From assembly GCF_000003855.2 (NCBI RefSeq), contig NW_003101678.1:4056017-4120016 (forward strand): DNA of 64,000 nucleotides. Direction: 5' to 3'. Numbering within the stretch: the stretch's first letter is position 1; the number at the start of each line of letters is the position of its first letter. Positions 12,991-23,089 of this stretch are shown here, one piece after another. The notes below the pieces were generated by a model. It did no database searches. It saw nothing but the letters and a program-made list of their open reading frames with translations, and was not told the DNA's origin. The DNA is from Blastomyces gilchristii SLH14081. Taxonomy: Eukaryota > Ascomycota > Eurotiomycetes > Onygenales > Ajellomycetaceae. Made by a program: the position numbers and the translations under genes.

Positions 12991-13420
12991 CAGAAGTCTT
13001 CATAAGTTGAGTCTTTATTTACACTCATGAGAGCCTGTAAGAGTTCAAAAGTCAATGTCTTCTTAAGCATACTAATCTTCATTCAATTCTCTTAAGATTG
13101 ATCATCTGCTTCAAAGATCTGAGTGTCAAAGTCAGGGAGAAATGTTGTGAGAGAAGTGTTTCTCTGTCAGACACTCTGTAACTAATCTAATACTTTCTGT
13201 TACACAGCAGTGTCTTAAAACAGAATATCAAGATATTTGATGATGTTGTCAGGTGTTTACAATGCTGATTCACATGCTTTTATTCATGAATGAAACTTCT
13301 GTTTCATGTGATTCTTCAACTGTTCATTAATATATCAATCTTGATTAGTTAATGAACTAATGACATCTTCATCTACACTCAGTTTTATAAGCATTTCTGT
13401 CCTTCATAATGAGTAGAGAG

Positions 13421-16400
13421 TAGACTGGCCGCCGGGACCATGAATCTCACATTTAGTCCCATTTAATCTGGTCTCATACATTTCTTGGCGTGAGTCCCAC
13501 CAGAACCAAGTCTCAAAAAAATCTGAAAATGAACCATTTCTGAGAGAAATGATATGAAAAATGACCAGATTTAATTCAAGAATAGTGAAATAAGAGTAAT
13601 TTCTCAGAATAAACTGTGAAAGATGATCATTCTTTCAAAATCAGAATGACACTGAGACTGAAGATCAAATTCAGTTTCATTCAGTTCATTCAGTGATTGC
13701 TTATATAATTAGAATTTGATAATGATTATTGATAATGCTCATGAAATAACTAAATACATTCTTATGCAAGTTTATTCTTCACTTTCTCATGAAAACTACA
13801 CTTCTCTGATATACTGTGATCAGAGGTATTAAACTGTCTGATAATTTCATGTTTTATAATTATGAGTTTCTTGATTGTTTCTTCTTGTAATTGTTCTCAG
13901 TGATAGTGATAAATATCTCAGCTTGAGTTGAACTTTTGCTTCATTCTCACCTCTGTTAATGAAATTGTCAGAATATCATATATCATCAGTGTAATAGTTG
14001 AATATATACTCTCAACAATTTTTCATAACTCTAGAATTGATTTAGTGTGTAAATTTGTTGAATCATCTTGAAGATAGTGATCAAATTCAGTTTTACAAGT
14101 ATATAGTTTTACCTGATTTTCAGTTGCAATCAATGTATGTAAGTTCTGTTTCAAAGTTAGTATTATAGTTCTATATGATATGAAGTGTTATCAAAGATTG
14201 TTACTTACTAGAGAATTGTATTTCACTGTCTTCACATCTCTAACATCTGCTCATTCAAATCTCTGATACTTGATATTGTAGTAGTCTTAGACTAATTTAA
14301 CATATAAGTCTCATTCCTTCTCTGTTCAATCTTGAGAAGTGTAGATATTAACTTGATAGAAGAGATCTAGTAGAGCTGCTACAGTATAGTACTCTGTAAA
14401 AGATTGTTCAGTTTTGCTGTAGTAATATATCAGTTTATTTCTTACAGTAATAATAGCCTGTGCTATAGTATCATCTCAGACTGAATTTCTTTTTAAGTGA
14501 TTCAACTACTTCTCAAGATGAGTAAATAAACTATTATACACTTATCAGACTGACTGCAGCATTGATGTATGAGTGATTAAGACTATCTTTATTATCTTAT
14601 AAAACTGAAACAGTAAATCAATCACATATTTCAACTGAGTTCACTTCATATCAGAAAGTTTCAATATCTGAATCTTTTTCTGATCAGAGTATTGCACTCA
14701 ATAATTAATTATCTGACACAATTAAAGAGTCTGAACAGTTATCTTATATATTGAACTTCACTGTATTCTAACATTCTGTATCATATTCAGTGATATGACT
14801 GATTTATTTATTTATTAAATATCATGAAATTATTATTATTATTTAGAGAAGATACAAATTGTATTAGTAATGTTTTGAATCTGTGATATTTAAATTATTA
14901 GTTAATCTATTCAAAATTACCAGTAGTATTATCAAAAAGCATTATTAAAAAATAATATTAAAAAGTGTTGTTAAAAAATGTTATCTTTTACAAAATAAAT
15001 GTAAAAGTTACTTGAGTAATCACTTTCATCTCATTCTCATCTCAAGAATCAGTCATCTCATTATTCTTCATCTTGATATTAAGATTCTTTATCAGTGTTT
15101 ATATCACAAGTTGAATCACATGAGCAATGCAGAAAATATGACCTTATTTATCATTTCAGAAATGCAAAGCCAATTTTTGCTCTAAGCTGTTCATTATAGT
15201 GTAGTTATTCACAGTATTATCAGTTGTAATTGTAAGAAGACTGAGACTAATATTTTAATAATCATTTTTAATCACAGTTATTAATATCTCTGTTATATAA
15301 TTCTCAGTATGACTACTGATCAATGATTCAAATTCAATTAATGTCTCTTACTAAGTTCAGTTCTTATCAATGTAATAACATATAACTCTCATAAATGTAA
15401 GATTATTTGTACTAGTTCATGCATTCACTGTGAGAGACACTCTTTGATGATTCTTCAACTCTGATTCTAGATATTATATATTAACTTTGTAGTGTGTCTT
15501 GAGATTGAACTGAAGACAGAATTGATATGAAATATGAAGATTTGAATTAAGCATTTGAAGAAGTGTTCAGAATTCAGAGTTTTTAATTGATCAAAGAGAA
15601 AGATTCAGAGATATACATATATAAAGTAATTATTCACAGAAGTTATCAGATGAGAGTTATGAAATCAGAGTACTGATACATGATCATTTTCATATAATTT
15701 TCTTCAAATTAGAAAGTTAGTATTATCAAAAATTGTTATCTGATAGAGCAACTTATCAGCTCAGTAGTAATTTTCTGATTATTTTTCTTTTATTATCTGC
15801 ATTCTGATGATTTCAGATGTTAGAAAATTTCTTCAGAATTATGATTAGTTCATGATAAATGTTTCTGAATGATGTTGCAGTGATTATAGCAGAGAGATGA
15901 CTCTTCAGTAATCTGTAATACAATCTGTTAATAATTATTTTATAGTTTATCTCAGTGTTTGTGTTTAGTTTTTTATAAATTTCATGATCTGAAATCAGAT
16001 GTGAAGAATGAAGTAATCATTTATCATGATTGAAAGAGAGTATTCTGTATTGAATTGTAAATAACATAGACTTTATGATTCACAGTGATTTCTTAAAGAG
16101 TTTGTGAATCTTCAATAGAAGTAAAAGAAGTGAAAGAAGTGAATTCAGAAGATATGATAATAATTTAAGAAAGATGACAATTTATTTTCAATAACTGATT
16201 ACTGATATGTGTAAGAAGAATTAATATAAGAGAAAATAATCTTCTTTCTTAGCTTAGTTATAATTTTAGTACTAACTCAGATTAAATATTATCAATGTAT
16301 AAAAGTAAATAAACAATCTTGATTAATCTCTGTCATATTTCTTGAAATATATTAATATTATAAAAGAGAGTGTTATCAAATTGTGTTACTAGATGATATC

Positions 16401-19184
16401 ATTAAAAATATATTAATATTGTGAATATCAATGTTGAAAAAATGTTGATACTTATACATTATAGTGGCATGATAGTTGAATATATATATATATATTATTT
16501 CTGATATTGATAATTGATTACAACTTGTACAATAATTTTTGAAAACTCAAAATTAATTTTAATTATTAACTAATAGTTACAAACTTATAACTAATTAATA
16601 TAAAAAGAAAAAAACTCTTTCTATTTATTATCTTTCTTCTCTTTCTCATTCTTCTCATCATTCTTCACAATTCACTTCTTATTCTTATTCTTCTTCTTCT
16701 TCTTCTTATCTGAGGTGATAATCATCTCAAAATCTCTCTCTGCTGCCTTCTCAGAGAAGAGTTCTCACTACTCTCCCTCAGCCAGGTCAATCTGTATCTC
16801 AAAATCCTGCATTTTCTGATCTGCTGTCTCAGGTTTCACTTCAGCAGTAAGCAGATTGATATATTCAGAGAGCAGAGCTGTCTTCTCAATATTCTGAATC
16901 ATGAAGTGCATTCAACATCTAAACAAGATCTTAATTCCCTCCTTCTCTGTCAGCTCCTGCTAATCAATTAGAGAACAGAAGTATTATTAAAAATTGTTAT
17001 CTCTCAATAAAAAACTTATCAGTTTTGACTTCTTTATCTCTCACTTTAATATCTTATCAATCTTCTTCTGCTGCTGCTTATTTACAGTAATACTCTTTTT
17101 CTTTCTCTCTCTCTTCATCTTGATCTTAAATCATTCTCAGAACTTCTTCTGATCTTATCACTACTGCATGAGACTCTTCACTGTCTTCTTTTTCAATCTC
17201 TCACAGGCAGTGTCATCTGCATTATTTCTATACTTAGTTCAGTCTAAATCTATCAGAAGTGTTTCTTAAAATTGTTATCATTCTGCTCTCTTACAGAGTC
17301 TTTTCAAGATATTATAACATGTCTTACAATCTGTCTCTCTGTACTTGAACACCTTCTTCTTCTCTTTCTTCAATCTGTGACAGTACTCACACACCTTGAT
17401 GATCTGCACAACCGCAGAATATTTGAAGAGAAATGACATGATTAGTTTTGATAAGTGTTGAGAGAGAAGTGAAGACAGGCAATGATATGATAATGATAAT
17501 GATGATGATAATGATGATCATGATGATAATAATAATGATAATGATGATGATAATAATGATGATGAAAGGGAAAGTGCATCAGAATATATTATTAACTTAT
17601 CAAACATAAAGAGATAAAGAAACTATTAACAGTTTTCAGAGATGTACAGAAACAGCTACAGTATTGCATAGCAATATTGTCTTCATTCAATGCATGCACT
17701 ATTGATATTCTTTGTATGCACTTATCATATAATCTATATCAGAAATACATGTGGAAAACAGATCTTTGTTACTAGAAAGAATGATTGCAGTGATTCTCTG
17801 TTTTCATATTATAAAGATAAGTTATTCTCATTTCTTTCTTCTCTCATTTCTCTTCTTCTTCAACTCATCACTAAGTTCAAGCTGGTATGAAAACTATTAA
17901 AACACTCATAGAAATCCTTAAATTAAAGAGTATAGACTAATCAAATTTTGAATACAGATGAATTAAATTACATTTAATAATACTAATTATTCATTCTCTT
18001 CTTAATAAAACAACAGTTGCATCTTCTCTCTCTCTCTCAAATAAAACATGGCCTGTGAAAAGTGAGTATTATGTCAGGCTATAATGATCAATACAGTCTC
18101 AGCATGCAGAGCTGTATACACACAGCATGTGCTGAACTGAGAGACTGTGTGAGTTGCAAATCAACAGCAGCATCTCAGAGAGAGCTGTGCAGTGTGAAAC
18201 AGCTGCAATTCTTGATTATATATACAGAGAATGAATCACTGCAGTAAGTGCATGTGCATTGCATGAAAGTAATGCTTTTTGATAATACTCAGTCTCTGAT
18301 ATCATGAAAATAGAGTCTCTCTGTGAGATTCATTTTTATCAGAAGTCAGAGAATCTTATATTCTCTAAGATTATCTTCATATACCTTGTCTATGAAATTG
18401 ATGAGAGAAATCATTGATTTCAGTATTCTGTTCTTGATGTTATTCAAGTGACAGCAGAGTTCACTCTGACCACACTTTTTAAGTGTATGTTTTCTAATTA
18501 TTCACATTTATACAGATATATACTGATTATTTATTAGATAATATTAAGATAATAACTCATTACAGCTGTGTTACTCTCACTGTGAGAGATACACAGTTGA
18601 TGATGAATATTATAAAGACTCTGAGAAGTGAGTATTTTAAGAGTGCTGCAGCTCTGTGATCTTGATTTTTTTTATTTTTATTTTTTATTTTTTTCTTTTT
18701 CTTTTCTTTTTTTTTTCCTTCCCCCCCCTGGTTTTTTTTTTTTTTTTTTTATGTGATTTTTCCTGTATTTATTTTGTTTTTGTTTTTTATTTTTTTTGTA
18801 TTTATATTTTTTCATAATTAAAATTATATGAATTATAATCTGTATTCAGAAAAGTAATAATATTTAGTAACATTCTCTGTTGAATTTTCAATAAATGAGT
18901 ACTATATTATGATATTATGTAAGTGAGAGATAATTTTCTAGTTTCATTTGATGCCATTCTCAATAATAAGATCAGAATGAAAATGTGACTAAAAATTCAA
19001 ACATATTCTTTATCTGAGACTAGATTTTTATTTGAAAAGTGAATCTGAAATCTTTAATATTTGAAATAATGTGATTTGAAATCAATGTGATGAACACAAA
19101 TCATGATCAGAAGTAATGCTTTTAGACAATGTGATAACTGTAAAGTTTGATTCTGATCTCAGACACAGTTACACGGTCAGTCTA
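13421..19184 (-). mobile_element. hAT transposon copy III, full length (5.76 kb), nested in Gypsy-1 copy a
   Basis: Ends TAGACTGGCC..GGTCAGTCTA with a perfect 8-bp duplication gtagagag (13413-13420, 19185-19192). It is less mutated than copies I and II, and its accessory ORF is the clearest (16600-17420, minus strand). Transposase remnants occupy about 13800-16180 on the minus strand. A microsatellite (17487-17570) and a T-rich tract with a C run (18664-18810) match the family structure. Confidence 0.95.
16600..17420 (-). pseudogene. hAT accessory ORF (Cys-x2-Cys pairs, basic tail), copy III
   Basis: On the minus strand near 17395-17290 the translation shows CEYCHRLKKEKKKVFKY and then DCKTCYNILKRLCKR, two Cys-x2-Cys pairs about 20 residues apart, like a treble-clef zinc site. 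It continues through a charged middle region to an acidic helix-like segment (LLSEYINLLTAEVKPETADQ, around 16830) and ends in a very basic Lys-rich tail (16620-16740). TGA replaces TGG at several Trp positions and intron-like gaps split it. The same reading survives in copies I, II and IV. I do not recognise the family. Placed upstream of the transposase in the same strand, it may be a second transposon protein or the 5' exons of the transposase itself. Confidence 0.55.
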
Positions 19185-19192
19185 GTAGAGAG

Positions 19193-19736
19193 TGAGATCA
19201 GCAGTATTAAAATATGTGAAAGTATCTAAGCATTCTTTCAGTGCTTTTATAGGTGCTGAAGTTGCATGAGTTCTCTGTTGAGTTAATTGTTGAATTTCTT
19301 CATATTCAAGCTGTTGAGTAACATGCATGTTGACTATCTGTTATTGTTGTAGTTTCAACATTGCTTGAAGCTACTGTGATATTGCTTCTATACTCACATT
19401 CAAGAGTTCTCTTATATTATTGTTAGACATGTTATTCATTGAGAGTATAATATCTGTAAAATCTTGAAGAAGTGTAATCATATGAATATCTTATATGTCT
19501 GAGTGTCAGAACTCTCAGGTCTTTCACTGACATTCTCTTTGTAAGATCTTATTGCAGGGTCAGAGTGACTGATGAGCAAGCTTCTATCTGAGAACTTGAT
19601 ATTCACTTTAACTGATTGTTTCTCTTTCTTATACATTGTTATGTGTTCAGATATCTCTCAATGAATAATCATTTCTAATGAGAAGACAATATGTGAATAA
19701 TCATTTCTAATAAGAAGACAATGAATGTTTTTCTAG
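19193..19736 (-). pseudogene. Gypsy-1 copy a, gag start and leader
   Basis: Matches, in reverse complement, the sequence after the 5' LTR of Gypsy-1 copy b (30818-31370), including the leader repeat ttattagaaatgattattca. Coding is a Gln/Ala-rich gag N-terminus with stops; no motif remains apart from alignment to copy b. Confidence 0.75.
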
Positions 19737-19793
19737 TGTAAGAGGCCTACACCAAATAGATCGGTATAATATATAGGTCTTATATAACAAAGA
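19737..19793 (-). repeat. Gypsy-1 copy a, 5' LTR fragment
   Basis: TGTAAGAGGCCTACACC.. matches the terminal 57 bp of the Gypsy-1 LTR (compare 9484-9540). The match then stops abruptly at unmutated, non-LTR sequence. The rest of the 5' LTR is missing, which implies a deletion or rearrangement at this junction. Confidence 0.88.
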
Positions 19794-20060
19794 CAGTTCA
19801 GGCAACCGCTTCACCACGAACTCGCTCGATTTTTCGAATAAGAACCCGCCGATAGATCCATCGAAAAGCCCTTGATCATACAAGCATTTTGACCCCATCG
19901 CCGACCGCATACCCCGTGTGGTGGTGGAGTTATCCAGCCAAATGTGAACCAGATGTTGTTTGAAACTCCTGTGTGGGATTATCCCCTGTTCTCCTCTATC
20001 ACACCACAACCCCGGGCCAAATTGCCATACAAATTATAAGGTGAAGAGACCTAGCCATAT
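19794..20060 (-). pseudogene. Unmutated coding fragment, unrecognised protein
   Basis: Minus strand from about 20050 reads as an uninterrupted 80-residue segment (including IPHRSFKQHLVHIWLDNSTT and SIGGFLFEKSSEFVVKRLP), then runs straight into the Gypsy-1 LTR. GC content, CpG and CpC are normal, unlike the neighbouring repeats, so this is probably a piece of host DNA stranded by the rearrangement that truncated the LTR. I do not recognise the family, and no start or stop of its own is visible. It may be non-coding; the call rests on composition and an open frame only. Confidence 0.3.
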
Positions 20061-20144
20061 GCATCAATCTCCTTGATTTTGGAAGATCCATGATCTGTAA
20101 TTGTGGAGATATCTGAGAAGTGACCTCTGCAAAAACCCAGTTCA

Positions 20145-20440
20145 TCTTTGATGTTTCAAAACATCAATGCCAAGTCTCACCCTTGTACCGCCCTTTCTAA
20201 TCTGGCCCATTCTCAGCAGAAAAATACAAAAAAATACTGCAGTAATAATATCAAGCATATAATCAACAGACACTTCTGAAATACAATCTCTGTGACTACT
20301 CTGTCTGTCTTCAGTGTATCTAGACATCAATGCCAAGTCTCACCCTTGTATCATCCCTCTCAATCTGGCCCATCCCCGGCAGAATAATACAAAAAGATAC
20401 CTCAGCAACAGTATTCAATACATAATCAGTGAATAATGAG
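20145..20440. repeat. Direct repeat pair, about 115 bp, unmutated
   Basis: The unit beginning acatcaatgccaagtctcac at about 20159 recurs at about 20326. Both copies continue through ccttgta..c..ctggccca..agca/ggca and aatacaaaaa for about 110 bp with roughly 80% identity by eye. The spacer is about 55 bp. No coding sense is convincing (the minus-strand 64-codon frame here spans the repeat and has no motif). Function unknown. Confidence 0.75.
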
Positions 20441-20459
20441 TCAACAGAACAAGTTAACA

Positions 20460-21370
20460 GTATATCAACAACTATAAATTCAGTATATCTCAAGATCTGA
20501 CTGAGTCTTTAATCTCTGTACAGTGAGATATATTAAATCTAGTTTTAATATCTTAATATTCAATGAATTCTGTAAGAGATTGAGAATAGTAATACTAGAT
20601 TTCTATTGAATTTGAGAATTAATTCTATATTGATATAATCATTGACAAAGTCTTCTATTTTGAGATATAAATATTTAGTTCCTCTACATCTCACTGACAA
20701 TATTTATATTATTATATAGAAACAGACTTATATTCTCTATAATATCAAGACTCTGAAGAGGAAAAGTCTTGATAAAGAGTATATAGTAGTATATCTTAGC
20801 AGTTTCTATCTTATTCTTCTATAGCAGTTAATGCAAAAAAAAAAAAAAAAAGATCTTAGAAATAGTTTTTTACTTCTCTTGAAAAAGTAAGATATTTTTG
20901 TCTGGATTTTATATAATATTCTTACAAAGAATTAAAAACAGAGATATTTTCTGTCATAATTTTATATTCTTTTAAATAAGAATTACCTTTTCAGTGACTG
21001 AAGAGCTTTTATTAATACTTAATTCTTTTTTACACTCTTTATTAACTGATTTGAGTTGTATACTTGTTGTGTGAGGAGAATTAAATGATTCAGAATAAAA
21101 TAGAATAGTTTTAATCAATTTCTCTGCAAAAAATTAATATATTTTTTGTCAGTTTTTCTCTTAAAAACTGTTATATTATCTGATTTATTATTAATTAATA
21201 TCATACTTTTCCTTACTGTATCTTAAGAAAGAGATTGTAAAGATTTCATTAATTTATCTTAAAAATCAATTTTAGTTTATTACATTCTCTTTAAAAATCT
21301 AACCTAGTTACTGAACTAGTGTGAAAAAAAATCAGATATTTTATATATAAAAGTCTTTTATTCTTCTTTT
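20460..21370. other. AT-rich stretch without recognisable genes
   Basis: AT-rich, no frame above background and no terminal repeats found. It contains an A homopolymer of about 17-18 bases at 20835-20852, preceded by RIP-like sequence. It could be the 3' remnant of another retroposon, or the 5' untranslated region of the LINE that follows. Confidence 0.5.
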
Positions 21371-21494
21371 AAAACAGTCTGATCAACTTTTCAATTGAAA
21401 TCAGACTTAGAAATCTCTTAATTGAAACAGTCTAACTAACTTTTCAAAAGAGTTTAATAAATATCTCAATTTAAACAGTCTGACTAACTTTTCA
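21371..21494 (+). repeat. Three short direct repeats upstream of LINE ORF1
   Basis: The motif aaacagtctgactaactttt (with small variants) occurs at about 21372, 21425 and 21473, spaced 48-54 bp, ending just before the ORF1 start near 21510. Its position suggests the 5' untranslated or promoter region of the LINE. Confidence 0.7.
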
Positions 21495-21509
21495 GTGAGT
21501 GAGAATAAT

Positions 21510-23070
21510 GAGTTCAAAAATACTCTCAGTTAATGTGAAAAAAGATGCTTTCTCAAATACTATTCCTGAGATTGAAATTCAGAAGAGAAGAAAGAAAGAA
21601 GAAATAGAGAAATAACAAGTTCTTGAAATACAGAAACTTAAAAAAGTAAGCAAGATTCTTGAAAAGCAGTGTCTGAGTGAGATGAATGAAGGAGTTCTGT
21701 TAATTCTTCATGCTCAGACTAGACAACTACAGAAGATAATTCAGTTCAAACTTGGAATTTCAAACACAGTTTGAAAAACATTGAAAATTTCTAGTATAAT
21801 CACTGACTCTGTATTTTACTCTTCTTCTTTTTCTACTTCTTCTTCTTCTTTAAATCAGAAGAAAACATATACTCAAGCAGCTGAATCTGCTGTCTCTAAA
21901 TCTGCTATCTCAAAATCTGCTCAAAATTCTGAGAAAACTGAGAAGAATGCTGCTCATATTTCTATTCATAGAAAAGTGAAGAAAAAAATATAAAAAGAGA
22001 AAAACTTTCAAATCTTCAGAAATAGAAGACTTATTCTCAAAGTCTTAAATCAGAACATCTTATAAAAAAACAAGCTAAACTCAAATCTCATTTTCAGAAT
22101 CAGAAATGAAATTAATCAGCAGTTCTTTTCTCAGTTAATGACTGATATTGAAGTTCAAAAATCAGTTATAGCTTCAATTGAGTCATTACTCTTTAGACAC
22201 TTCATTATTCTGACTACAATGTCTGAATTCAGTACAGAATTTCTTATTAAGAATGAGAATCTCTGAAAATAAGTAGTAGAATCTTTGTTAAATACAACAA
22301 TTCTATCTGAGAGAGATGAAAAGTAAGATAAATTCATTTTTCATAATATTTCAGTTGAAATTTTTAACTGTGAAGAAGGAATACTACTTCTCAAAAATGA
22401 ATTAGAAGAATATAACTCTATTCAACTGAGAAAACAGCCTGTATAACTAAATTCAATTAAGTACAGATAAAGTAGAACAAATGCCTCTGTTCTAGTATAT
22501 ATAAAAACACTTGAACAGTCAAAGATCTTTGAAGTAAGAGTAGCAGATTTGAAAATGAGAGTTCATGAATACAAAGACTCAAGAATGAATCTCAAAGCTC
22601 AAACACAGTGTTTAAACTGTCAAAGATATAAATACTTTGCAATCTCTTATTTTAGAGACTTAAAATATGCATTCTGTGCCAGAGATCATAAAACTAGTAA
22701 GTATAAATGTGAAACATGCTTAAAAAGAGATGAAATATATTAATACACTCTGCTTAAGTGCTCTAATTGCAAAGAAAAACATGCATCTAGCTCAAAAGAA
22801 TGTATATTTATTTCAAGAACTCAAAAGAACTGAAGAAAAGATGAAGCTCAAAGTCAATCTAGAACTGAAGAGAAGAGTCAAGTCAGTAAACTTACAACTG
22901 TAAGCTTAAAAAGAAGAAACTCTTAACTATCTAAATCTTCAAACTTCAATTCTCCAGCTAAATGTAAACAGAATTTGAATTCTCAAACTACTGTTAAGAT
23001 TAGAGAATTGAGAAATGACTCTGATGATAAACTAGATATAATACAAGCAGTTGAGATTCCTACTTTTTAA
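21510..23070 (+). pseudogene. LINE ORF1 (gag-like, zinc knuckles)
   Basis: Begins MSSKILSVNVKKDAF at about 21510, has a Ser/Ala/Lys-rich region (21781-21993) and a central region matching an RNA-binding gag. A Cys-rich end at 22610-22810 contains CLNCQRYKYFAISYF, CARDHKTSKYKCETC and CSNCKEKHASSSKEC, three consecutive knuckle-like motifs. The nucleic-acid-binding role is inferred from the LINE family. Interrupted by about ten stops, mostly TGA and TAA from C-to-T change. Confidence 0.78.
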
Positions 23071-23089
23071 AATAGTTATAATCTACTAT

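Larger units (their letters stand above)
9484..19793 (-). mobile_element. Gypsy-1 copy a (Ty3/Gypsy LTR retrotransposon, minus strand)
   Basis: Order along the minus strand is: truncated 5' LTR (19737-19793), gag start (19193-19735), hAT copy III insertion, rest of gag and protease (about 13000-13412), reverse transcriptase and RNase H (about 12000-12990), integrase (about 10300-11570, broken by the SINE), then the 3' LTR. The reverse-transcriptase motif YLDDIL reads on the minus strand at 12646-12662, and the stretch 12740-12860 reads LDIIAAFHKIRIAEGDEW with CpG sites preserved. Trp codons are mostly TGA. No full target duplication can be shown because the 5' LTR is truncated. Confidence 0.88.
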
